Origin: DAOUFU01 sp034429275
GTDB lineage: Bacteria; Chloroflexota; Anaerolineae; Aggregatilineales; Aggregatilineaceae
Reading direction: 5' to 3'
DNA: 14,357 bases
Assembly: GCA_034429275.1 (NCBI GenBank)
Contig: DAOUFU010000207.1
Span: 1 to 14,357, forward strand
Below, piece by piece: positions 1 to 7,382 of the stretch (positions within the stretch are counted from its first letter, which is position 1; each line of letters begins with the position of its first letter). Under the pieces are notes generated by a model that searched no databases, was not told the origin of the DNA, and worked only from the letters and a program-made list of their open reading frames with translations. Made by a program: the position numbers and the translations under genes.

Positions 1-654
1 CACATGGCCGAGCGCTGCCTGGCCAACGGCCAGCGCCTGCTCATGTTGATCAACAGCGTGCTCGATCTCTCGCGGCTGGCGACCGGCAGCCTGGAGATCG
101 TGCCTTCGCAGATTTCCCTGCGCGATCTCGCCACTACCATCGTCGAGGACCTGGCGCTCCAGGCCAAAGAGAAGGGCCTGGAGCTGAAACTGGTGCTCGA
201 CCCGGCCCTGCCGGAGACGGTCATCCACGACGAGGAGCGCCTGATCCAGATCACCAGCAACCTGCTGGCCAACGCCATCAAGTTCACCAACGTGGGCACG
301 GTCGAACTGGCATTGCGGCGGCAGGATGACCGCCTGATCATCCGCGTGTCGGATACCGGGATCGGCATCCCCAGTTCCATGCAGGAGATCATCTTCCAGG
401 ACTTTGTCCAGCTCGACAGCTCTTCAAAAAAGCGGTATGGTGGGGCAGGGCTGGGCCTGTCCATCGTCAGCAACCTGGTGGACCTGATGAAGGGCCGCGT
501 TACCGTCGAGAGCGAGGTCGATCAGTACTCGGTGTTCACCGTCGATATTCCGCTGGAAATTCCGCCCGAACTCAGCGCCGGTTCTGCGCCGCCGCCAGGC
601 AGCGATCGGGAAGATTCCGCCGTCTGGGGCAGTGCCGGGCGGGTTACGCCGTAG
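1..654 (+). CDS. Sensor histidine kinase, C-terminal part (5' end outside the window)
   Basis: The frame is open from base 1, so this is the 3' end of a longer kinase gene. Numbering from the Met codon at base 4, residues 1-30 match the second helix of a HisKA dimerisation domain (LLMLINSVLDLSRLATGSLE). The phospho-accepting His box would lie upstream of the window. A HATPase_c domain follows: N box around N86 (SNLLANAIKF), G1 box D117-P123 (DTGIGIP), F box around F131 (FQDFVQ) and G2 box 146-151 (GGAGLG). It should autophosphorylate and pass phosphate to a receiver. The tail after about residue 186 is Pro/Ser-rich and looks disordered, with no fused receiver. The gene for a single-domain response regulator begins 25 nt after the stop, so the two are probably co-transcribed partners. 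The sensed signal is unknown because the sensor part is missing here. Confidence 0.93.
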   Translation, partial: HMAERCLANGQRLLMLINSVLDLSRLATGSLEIVPSQISLRDLATTIVEDLALQAKEKGLELKLVLDPALPETVIHDEERLIQITSNLLANAIKFTNVGTVELALRRQDDRLIIRVSDTGIGIPSSMQEIIFQDFVQLDSSSKKRYGGAGLGLSIVSNLVDLMKGRVTVESEVDQYSVFTVDIPLEIPPELSAGSAPPPGSDREDSAVWGSAGRVTP

Positions 655-678
655 GGCATAACGTCAAGGAGTCTGGCT

Positions 679-1053
679 GTGGAACCCAAATCGGTCCTGG
701 TGGTCGAAGATGATCCCGATGGGCAGGAACTCGTCGCCCGGATGCTGATCCGCGCCAACATTTCGGTGGAAGTGGCCGGAACCGCCGAGGATGCACTGCA
801 ACTACTCTCGCCGGATGAGCACGTCGCGGTGGTGATCGACCTGGCGCTGCCGGGTATGGATGGCTTCGAACTGCTCAGCCACATTCGTCAGAACGCGAGC
901 CTGGCCAGCCTGCCGTGCATTGCGATCACGGCCTATCACACGCCTTCGCTCAAGCAGCGCGTGATGAACGACGGCTTCGACGCCTATTTCCCCAAACCTC
1001 TCGACGACATCCGCTTCCTGCGCGCGGTGCGCGAGATCATCGGCCTGGACTGA
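679..1053 (+). CDS. Single-domain response regulator (CheY-like receiver)
   Basis: A 124-residue protein consisting only of a receiver domain. The acidic pocket is E10-D11-D12, the phospho-acceptor is D54 (VVIDLALPGMDG), the switch Thr is T84 (AITAY) and the conserved Lys is K106 (FPKPLDD). All catalytic positions are intact. I chose the GTG at 679 because AAGGA (666-670) lies 8 nt upstream and the protein then starts directly at the first beta strand. There is no DNA-binding or enzymatic output domain, so it probably relays phosphate or acts by protein contact, like CheY, Spo0F or DivK. It follows the kinase directly and is its likely partner. It ends about 460 nt before the sugar transporter genes. 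A role in controlling them is possible but would need another protein to contact DNA. Confidence 0.93.
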   Translation: MEPKSVLVVEDDPDGQELVARMLIRANISVEVAGTAEDALQLLSPDEHVAVVIDLALPGMDGFELLSHIRQNASLASLPCIAITAYHTPSLKQRVMNDGFDAYFPKPLDDIRFLRAVREIIGLD

Positions 1054-1100
1054 ATCCGCCTCTCGACCCAGGCCATCACCCGATTCCCCTCGTGTTAGCC

Positions 1101-1125
1101 GGTGATGACCGGTCCGGTTATCACC
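1101..1125 (+). terminator. Hairpin after the response regulator gene (possible terminator)
   Basis: Bases 1101-1111 (GGTGATGACCG) pair with 1115-1125 across a 3-nt loop: 11 pairs, one of them G-U. A second small stem, CCCGG/CCGGG (1128-1132 with 1140-1144), follows directly. There is no clean U-run, so this is not a textbook intrinsic terminator. It lies 47 nt after the response-regulator stop, where the two-component transcript would be expected to end. Confidence 0.45.
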
Positions 1126-1163
1126 AGCCCGGTCCATTGCCGGGGTGTAATGGTTTTCACAGT

Positions 1164-1210
1164 CTGTCAATCGAATACTTCAGTTTGTAAAATAACCGAT
1201 TTATTGACAG
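1164..1210. promoter_or_regulatory. Spaced inverted repeat overlapping a -35 box (candidate operator)
   Basis: CTGTCAAT (1164-1171) is repeated exactly in inverted orientation as ATTGACAG (1203-1210), 31 nt apart. The right half contains the TTGACA hexamer at 1204-1209, proposed here as the -35 box of the transporter promoter. On the other strand the left half also reads TTGACA. The site could bind a dimeric repressor or activator that covers the -35 region, or form an AT-rich hairpin. No regulator of the LacI, GntR or AraC type is encoded in the window, so any binding protein comes from elsewhere. Confidence 0.4.
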
Positions 1211-1230
1211 AAGTTGTGTTTTCCTGTAAT
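1204..1230 (+). promoter_or_regulatory. Candidate promoter P1 of the sugar transport operon
   Basis: A perfect TTGACA (1204-1209) is followed after 15 nt by TGTAAT (1225-1230, 5 of 6 to TATAAT). The 15-nt spacer is shorter than the usual 17. An alternative -10, TATGAT (1232-1237), lies too far away at 22 nt. The surrounding 1146-1350 stretch is much richer in A+T than the genes. A start near 1240 would place the terminator at 1355-1403 inside the mRNA leader. Confidence 0.45.
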
Positions 1231-1262
1231 GTATGATCATTGATCCCGCTGTGAAGTAGAAC

Positions 1263-1272
1263 TAAAGCTTTA
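1263..1272. promoter_or_regulatory. Perfect 10-bp palindrome, possible operator
   Basis: TAAAGCTTTA is a perfect 10-base palindrome lying between the two candidate promoters and just downstream of the start expected from the first. It is AT-rich and without the central CG typical of LacI-family sites. A binding site is plausible from its position, but a palindrome of this length can also arise by chance. Confidence 0.25.
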
Positions 1273-1293
1273 AGACTATTGTTTGGCTTAGTA

Positions 1294-1323
1294 TTGACGC
1301 GTGTTTTGAGCCTGCCCTATGAA
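1294..1323 (+). promoter_or_regulatory. Candidate promoter P2 of the sugar transport operon
   Basis: TTGACG (1294-1299, 5 of 6 to the -35 consensus) and TATGAA (1318-1323, 4 of 6 to the -10 consensus) are separated by 18 nt. Transcription would start near 1330, upstream of the terminator at 1355-1403. It competes with P1 as the main start. I cannot choose between them from sequence alone. Confidence 0.35.
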
Positions 1324-1372
1324 TGCGGATTTTTATACCAGAACAATCAGTCCTCCGGCAGCCGGTGCCTGA
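1319..1372 (+). CDS. Possible 17-residue leader peptide ahead of the leader terminator
   Basis: ATG at 1319 opens a 17-codon frame (MNADFYTRTISPPAAGA) that stops at TGA 1370-1372. Codons 13-17 run through the whole left arm of the terminator hairpin and the stop codon falls at the base of its loop. A ribosome translating it would cover that arm and favour read-through. The ribosome binding site is weak (GAG at 1308-1310), and the frame would be lost if transcription starts at P2. There is no run of one amino acid as in classical attenuators. Treat as a hypothesis. Confidence 0.2.
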   Translation: MNADFYTRTISPPAAGA

Positions 1373-1403
1373 TCTCTCCGAGGCCCCGCTTGCCGGTTTT
1401 TTT
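1355..1403 (+). terminator. Intrinsic terminator in the leader of the transporter operon
   Basis: Bases 1355-1361 pair with 1390-1396 (CCGGCAG with TTGCCGG, one G-U), 1363-1365 with 1386-1388, and 1367-1370 with 1381-1384, with two single mismatches and a 10-nt loop. Seven T residues (1397-1403) follow the stem at once. This is a full Rho-independent terminator. It sits about 107 nt upstream of the binding-protein ATG, downstream of both candidate promoters and 300 nt after the previous gene, so it fits an attenuator better than an ordinary end-of-gene terminator. GCCGG of the right arm (1392-1396) could instead pair with CCGGC at 1410-1414. Confidence 0.7.
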
Positions 1404-1509
1404 GATCCTCCGGCCAGCCCAGCAGAAAGGAGCGCACCTTCGCTCAGCAATACACCACCTTCGCCCGAATAGCCCAAGTAAACAGTCTCTTTTCAGGAGG
1501 AAAACACCC

Positions 1510-2853
1510 ATGTTAAAGAAATCCGGCAGCCTTTTTATCCTCGCGGCCATGCTCATGACGCTGGTATTCGGCATCGGCGGCGCGGCAGCCGCCCCCTCTC
1601 GCCAGGTGACCGAACTGACCATCCTGTGGGCGGAGTGGGACCCGGCCAACTATTTGCAAGAAATCGGCAACCGCTACGAAGCCGCCACTGGCATCAAGGT
1701 TAATGTCATTCAGGAGCCGTGGGGCAGCTTCTATGATCGCATGGCGGCGGAATGGGCCGCTAAGGGCGACGCCTACGATATGGTCGTCGGCGACAGCCAG
1801 TGGATCGGCCAGGGGGTTGAGCAGGGCCACTATATGGACCTGACTGACTTCATGGTCTCGAACGGCATCGACAAAACCGTGACCCCGGCCACGCTCCAGT
1901 TCTACGGCGAATATCCGGCTGGCTCCGGCAAGTATTATGCCTACCCGACCGAAGGTGACGCGGTAGGTTGGGCCTATCGCAAAGACCTGTTTGAAGACCC
2001 GGCCAATATGGAAGCCTTCCAGGCCAAGTATGGCTATCCGCTGGCTCCGCCGGAGACCTGGATGCAGCTCCGCGACATCGCCGAGTTCTTCTATCGCCCG
2101 GATCAGAACCTGTATGGCGTCGGCGTCTATACTCAGATCGACTATGACGGGCTGACGATGGGCTTCGAGAACGTGCTGTTCAGTTGGGGCGTCGATTGGT
2201 GGGGTGAAGGCTACCAGGTGCTTGGCGTGGTCAATTCCGATCGCGCGATCGAGGCGCTGGAGTTCTACCGCGGCCTGTATCAGTTTGCGCCACCCGGCAC
2301 CAACAACGCCTTCTTCGCCGAGATGAACGATGTGTTCATCAACGGCCAGGCCGCCATGATCATGAACTACTTCGCCTTCTTCCCGGCGCTGGCCAACCCC
2401 GGCATCAACCCCTACGCCGAAGTGACCGGCTTCTTCCCCGGCCCGGTCGGCCCCTATGGTGACCAGTACGTGGCGTTGGGCGGCCAGGGCCTGAGCGTGC
2501 TCAACTACATCAGCGATGAGCGCAAGCAGGCCTCGCTGGACTTCATCAAGTGGTTCGCCAGCAAGGAAGTCCAGGAACAGTGGGCCGAGGTCGGCGGCTA
2601 TACCTGCAACAGCGAAGTGCTCGAATCCGAAGCCTGCCTGACCAACACGCCCTACAACCCGGCCTTCGCCGACTCGATGACGTTCGTCAAAGACTTCTGG
2701 AACATCCCGCTGTTCGGCGAGCTGCTCGAGCCGGTGCAGCGCAACCTGCACGCCTATGTGGTGGGTGGGCAGGGCACTGCCAAAGAAGCGCTCGATAACA
2801 CCGCCGTCGAGCAGCACGAAATCCTCGTGGATGCGGGGTTGATCAGCGAGTAA
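1510..2853 (+). CDS. Extracellular solute-binding protein, family 1 (carbohydrate ABC transporter)
   Basis: The 447-residue product is a periplasmic-type sugar-binding protein of the MalE/UgpB class that would deliver substrate to the two permeases encoded next. The frame is open further upstream, but the ATG at 1510 is preceded by a strong AGGAGG (1495-1500, 9 nt spacing) and starts a clear signal peptide: MLKKSG, a hydrophobic core (about residues 7-22), then GGAAAA. Cleavage is likely near residue 28. No lipobox Cys is present, so it is probably not a lipoprotein. After cleavage, WAEWDPANY, ATGIKVNV and DMVVGDSQW match the N-lobe of family 1 binding proteins, and ALGGQGLSV and WFASKEVQEQWAEVGGY match the C-lobe hinge region. 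C366 and C376 are close and may form a disulfide. Substrate cannot be deduced, but the many Trp and Tyr residues suit a sugar. It is the first gene of the importer operon. Confidence 0.95.
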   Translation: MLKKSGSLFILAAMLMTLVFGIGGAAAAPSRQVTELTILWAEWDPANYLQEIGNRYEAATGIKVNVIQEPWGSFYDRMAAEWAAKGDAYDMVVGDSQWIGQGVEQGHYMDLTDFMVSNGIDKTVTPATLQFYGEYPAGSGKYYAYPTEGDAVGWAYRKDLFEDPANMEAFQAKYGYPLAPPETWMQLRDIAEFFYRPDQNLYGVGVYTQIDYDGLTMGFENVLFSWGVDWWGEGYQVLGVVNSDRAIEALEFYRGLYQFAPPGTNNAFFAEMNDVFINGQAAMIMNYFAFFPALANPGINPYAEVTGFFPGPVGPYGDQYVALGGQGLSVLNYISDERKQASLDFIKWFASKEVQEQWAEVGGYTCNSEVLESEACLTNTPYNPAFADSMTFVKDFWNIPLFGELLEPVQRNLHAYVVGGQGTAKEALDNTAVEQHEILVDAGLISE

Positions 2854-2871
2854 CCTTCACGACCTTGCTGT

Positions 2872-2901
2872 GCAGGGAGGTGGCGATGGCCGCCTCCCTG
2901 T
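2872..2901 (+). other. Strong intercistronic hairpin between binding-protein and permease genes
   Basis: CAGGGAGGTGGC (2873-2884) pairs completely with GCCGCCTCCCTG (2889-2900) around a GATG loop, one pair being G-U. A further G-U (2872 with 2901) gives 13 pairs. No U-run follows. It starts 18 nt after the binding-protein stop and ends 28 nt before the permease ATG. Hairpins at this position are known in maltose-type operons to protect the upstream mRNA and lower downstream expression. That role here is an inference. Confidence 0.7.
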
Positions 2902-2929
2902 TCATGTCACCAAAGCAGGCGGAAACCTT

Positions 2930-3877
2930 ATGTCCAATGCCAACACATTCGCAGGTCCTCCGGGGCAGCCGCTGCGCGCGTCCTTCAGCGGCAGGCGGCA
3001 GATCCAGGATCGGCATATCGCCATGATGTTCATCATGCCGACTCTGATCCTGCTCATCGTGATCAACATCTTCCCGCTGCTCTACAGCCTGTACCTGAGC
3101 TTCACCGATTATTCGGTGATCGCCAACCAGCCGCCGCAGTGGATCGCCCTGGAAAATTTCGAGAAAATTCTCACCTCCGAGCGCGCCCGTTACTGGCACA
3201 ACTTCACCGTGACGGGCAAATATGCCGTGCTCTCCGTCGGCCTGCAGATCGTGGTGGGGTTTTCGCTCGCCATGCTGCTGCGCCAGAAATTCAGGGGGAG
3301 CGGGCTGATCACAACGCTCATTTTGATCCCGATGATGCTCTCGCCGGTTGTCGTCGGGTTGTTCTGGAAGCTCATCTTTGACCCCTCCAAAGGAATTTTT
3401 AACTACCTGATCTATATGAATCCCTCCGCCGGCGAGCAGTGGTTGGCCGATCCGGTGCTGGCGTTGTGGGCTATCGTGATCGTCGATGTGTGGATGTGGA
3501 GCCCGTTTGTGATGCTGCTGTGCCTTTCGGGGCTGAGCGCCATCCCGGATTATCTGTACGAGGCCGCTGCCATCGACCGGGCCAGCGCGTGGTTCCAGTT
3601 CCGCCGCATCACGCTGCCCCAGGTGATGCCTCTGCTGTTGATCGCGGTGTTGTTCCGCACCATCGAAGCGTTCAAAGCATTCGACCTGGTGATGGGGCTG
3701 ACCGGCGGCACGCCTGGCGATGCCACCGAAACGGTGGCCGTGCGCCTCTACCGCGAGGCGTTCCTGGGCAAGTTTAAGACCGGCGAATCCAGTGCGCTCG
3801 CTTACATCGTGCTGCTGATCATCATCGCGGTCAGCAACCTCTACATCCGGGCGCTCAACCAGATGAGGGAGAAATAG
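2930..3877 (+). CDS. Sugar ABC transporter permease (MalF/UgpA-like)
   Basis: A 315-residue inner-membrane permease with about six transmembrane segments. The first is near residues 30-53 (FIMPTLILLIVINIFPLLYS), and others lie at about 98-117, 127-149, 178-200, 232-248 and 291-306. The cytoplasmic EAA loop that docks on the ATPase is at 211-230: EAAAIDRASAWFQFRRITLP, with Arg where Gly is usual after Asp. I chose ATG 2930, behind GGCGGA (2918-2923). The frame is open back to a GTG at 2870, but that start lies at the intercistronic hairpin and would add a non-conserved tail. It pairs with the second permease, which begins one base after its stop, to form the channel. Confidence 0.94.
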   Translation: MSNANTFAGPPGQPLRASFSGRRQIQDRHIAMMFIMPTLILLIVINIFPLLYSLYLSFTDYSVIANQPPQWIALENFEKILTSERARYWHNFTVTGKYAVLSVGLQIVVGFSLAMLLRQKFRGSGLITTLILIPMMLSPVVVGLFWKLIFDPSKGIFNYLIYMNPSAGEQWLADPVLALWAIVIVDVWMWSPFVMLLCLSGLSAIPDYLYEAAAIDRASAWFQFRRITLPQVMPLLLIAVLFRTIEAFKAFDLVMGLTGGTPGDATETVAVRLYREAFLGKFKTGESSALAYIVLLIIIAVSNLYIRALNQMREK

Positions 3878-3878
3878 C

Positions 3879-5180
3879 ATGACCATTCCACTGCCCGATT
3901 TCTGGATCGGTTACTTCTCCATTTTCTGGATGCTGGTCGGTGTGACGGCGGTGCCGGTGGTGCTGCGTCACAAAGGGTATGCGTTCTGGCTGGGGCTGGG
4001 CGCGGGGCTGGTGGTGGGCGCGATCAGCGCTGCCGTCTTCCTGGTGCTGCTCGTTGTGCTCGATCCGTTGGTCGATCTGCTCAAGAGTCCCTTCATCGGG
4101 GCGGTGCTCTCGGTGGTGATCAGCGCGGTGGTAGTCATCGTGCTGTTGAACCTGGTGAAAAACCTGGTCCCCTTGGCGAATGGTCGCACTCAGGCCGGCG
4201 GCGGCCCTCAAACCGCCGTAGACTACTCCACCCGCGTAGACAAAGTGGACCCCACCTGGCAGGCGATGCAGTCCCTCCGGGCCAGCGTGGTGATCATGCT
4301 CGCCATGCTGACTCTGATCCCGGTGGTGTGGATGGGCATGACGGCCTTCAAATCGCGCTCGGACGCGGTCGCTTCGCCGCCCAAGGTCATCTTCGAGCCG
4401 ACGATGGAAGGCTTCATCAGCCTGCTGACCAAGCGTCGGCAGCTCAACGACGCGCAGATTGCCGAATACCGGCAGCGCGATGATCTCGCCTGGTACGACG
4501 AGGTCATGCTGGAGCGCGGGCAGGCCATCATCGGCCAGAGCGACTATGTCAAGCGCCTGCGCAACTCGCTGATCATCGCCGGGACTTCGACCGTGCTGTC
4601 GGTGACACTGGGCCTGTTGGCGGCCTATGCCTTCAGCCGCTTTAACATCCCCGGCGAGGGCGACCTGCTGTTTTTCATCCTGAGTACGCGCATGCTGCCG
4701 CCGGTGGTGGTGACGATCCCCATCTTCCTGATGTATCGAGAGCTGAACCTCTACGATACCTTTCCGGGGATCATCCTGCTGTATACGGCGTTCAACCTTT
4801 CGTTTTCCGTCTGGCTGCTGAAGGGGTTCATCGACGAAATCCCGCGCGAATATGAAGAGGCGGCGCTGGTTGACGGCTATACGCGGATGCAGGCCTTCAC
4901 CAAGATTGTGCTTCCCCAGGCGGTGACGGGCATTGCCGCGACGACTGTGTTCTGCTTCATCTTCGCCTGGAACGAGTACGCATTTGCGCTGATGCTGACC
5001 GCCGACAACGCCCGCACCGCGCCGCCCAGCATCCCTTCGGTGCTGGGAACCGGCGGGATCGAGTGGGCCGCCATCGCGGCAGGATCGCTTGGCTTCCTGG
5101 TGCCGGTGGTGCTGGTCACTTTCGCGCTGCGCAAGTACCTGCTGCGCGGCGTCACGTTCGGCGCAATTCGCCAGGGATAA
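3879..5180 (+). CDS. Sugar ABC transporter permease (MalG/UgpE-like) with extra N-terminal membrane region
   Basis: The 433-residue product has a MalG-type permease core from about residue 132 to the end. It includes the EAA loop at 324-346, with EEAALVDGYTRMQAF and KIVLP, and the helices around it. Family members usually have 270-300 residues. The extra length is an N-terminal block of about 130 residues with three strongly hydrophobic segments (about 8-30, 34-62 and 73-98) followed by a polar linker, plus a charged insertion at about 183-226 in the loop before the second core helix. I recognise no named domain in the extension. ATG 3879 follows the upstream stop by one base and has GAGGGAG (3865-3871). 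The extension is in frame and continuous, so a different start is unlikely. It is expected to form a heterodimer with the preceding permease. Confidence 0.93.
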   Translation: MTIPLPDFWIGYFSIFWMLVGVTAVPVVLRHKGYAFWLGLGAGLVVGAISAAVFLVLLVVLDPLVDLLKSPFIGAVLSVVISAVVVIVLLNLVKNLVPLANGRTQAGGGPQTAVDYSTRVDKVDPTWQAMQSLRASVVIMLAMLTLIPVVWMGMTAFKSRSDAVASPPKVIFEPTMEGFISLLTKRRQLNDAQIAEYRQRDDLAWYDEVMLERGQAIIGQSDYVKRLRNSLIIAGTSTVLSVTLGLLAAYAFSRFNIPGEGDLLFFILSTRMLPPVVVTIPIFLMYRELNLYDTFPGIILLYTAFNLSFSVWLLKGFIDEIPREYEEAALVDGYTRMQAFTKIVLPQAVTGIAATTVFCFIFAWNEYAFALMLTADNARTAPPSIPSVLGTGGIEWAAIAAGSLGFLVPVVLVTFALRKYLLRGVTFGAIRQG

Positions 5181-5184
5181 CAGC

Positions 5185-6299
5185 ATGGCTACGATCCATT
5201 TGATCAACGTAGAAAAGAAATTTGGTGATCTGCACGCCGTCAAGCCGATGTCGCTCACCATTCACGACGGCGAGTTCGTCGTGCTGCTGGGGCCGTCGGG
5301 CTGCGGCAAAACGACCACGCTCCGCATGATTTCGGGGCTGGAGTCCGTCACCGGCGGGCAGATTCTGCTCAACGATCGCGATGTCACCTGGGCGCATCCC
5401 AGCGAGCGCGATATCGCGTTTGTGTTCCAGTTCTTCGCCCTCTACTCGCACATGACCGCGCAGGAGAACATCGCCTTCCCCTTGCAGGCTCAGCACGAAA
5501 GTAAGGAGACGGTCCGCCAGCGGGTGGCCGAAGTCGCCCGGCTGCTGCGGATCGAGCACGTGCTGCATCAGCGGCCCGGCGCGCTGAGCGGCGGCGACCA
5601 GCAGCGAGTCGCGTTGGCGCGGGCGCTGGTCCGTCGCCCGGCAGCCTTCCTGATGGACGAGCCGTTGGGCGCGCTGGATGCCGAGTTCCGCGAGACGATG
5701 CGCGCCGAGATCAAGCGGCTGCACATCGAGCAGCATGCTACCACCGTCTATGTGACGCACGACCAGATCGAGGCGATGGCCATGGGCGACCGGATCGTGG
5801 TCATGTCGGCTGCCGAGGTGCAGCAGGTGGGCACGCCCGCCGAAGTCTATCACGACCCGGCCAACCTGTTCGTGGCGCGCTTCATCGGCAGCCCCGGCAT
5901 GAACCTGCTGAACGGTCACTATGCGGGCGGCGTGGTCCACATCCCGGACTGCGGCCCCTACACCGTGCCGCCGGATTGGAAGCCCCCGCTCGACCAGGCG
6001 CTCCATGGTGAAGGCGATGTGGTGCTCGGCTTTCGTCCAGAGGCCGTCACCGTCTCGGAGACCGGAACACTGCCTTCTACGGTGTATGCGACCGATCTGC
6101 ACGGTGGATATACCATGCTGCACCTGGATTTATGCAACAACCAGCTTGTCCACGCGCGCGCCACGCGCGAAGCGCAGTACCGAATCGGCACGCCCGTTCG
6201 TTTCGATCTGAACCCGGTGATGGTCCGGTTCTTCCATCCCAAAACTGAACTCGCCATTGGGCGCACCAGTGGGCACGCTGCCGTGGGGGAGGTGAGCGC

Positions 6300-6303
<4 letters not shown>
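5185..6303 (+). CDS. ABC transporter ATP-binding protein 1 (MalK/UgpC-like)
   Basis: The 372-residue ATPase has all nucleotide-binding motifs: Walker A GPSGCGKT (36-43), Q-loop Q82 (FVFQFFALY), signature LSGGD (134-138), Walker B FLMDE (155-159), D-loop GALD and switch His H192 (VTHDQ). About 130 C-terminal residues (235 onward) match the regulatory TOBE region of the MalK group, with GFRPEAV as a typical element. ATG 5185 was chosen because it directly begins the first strand (ATIHLINVEKKFGDLHAV). The frame is open upstream, but only inside the permease gene. The ribosome site is weak (AGGG at 5173-5176). The signature has Asp where MalK has Gln. The stop overlaps the next ATPase gene by 4 nt, so the two are probably made together and pair as a heterodimer. 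Confidence 0.95.
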
Positions 6304-7355
<1,052 letters not shown>

Positions 7356-7382
7356 CCGCGTCACCCTAAAGGAGAAATCATC

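Noticed and set aside
1203..1260. A riboswitch of a known class in the leader
   Set aside because: I could not match the sequence to conserved cores of known riboswitches. Only the terminator half is convincing.
1279..1509. N-terminal extension of the binding protein by an upstream in-frame start
   Set aside because: It would run through the leader terminator and lacks a signal peptide at its front. ATG 1510 has AGGAGG and starts a proper signal peptide.
2870..2929. GTG 2870 as the start of the first permease
   Set aside because: No ribosome site precedes it and its codons lie in the intercistronic hairpin. ATG 2930 has a ribosome site and leads into the usual short cytoplasmic tail and first helix.
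5089..5184. Earlier start for the first ATPase
   Set aside because: The added residues overlap the permease gene in another frame and have no family resemblance. The ATPase fold begins at ATG 5185.
3855..5261. Long minus-strand frames over the permease and ATPase genes
   Set aside because: The His/Arg/Gln/Asp-rich translations are the usual shadow of hydrophobic or G+C-rich coding sequence, and the plus-strand frames have clear family motifs.
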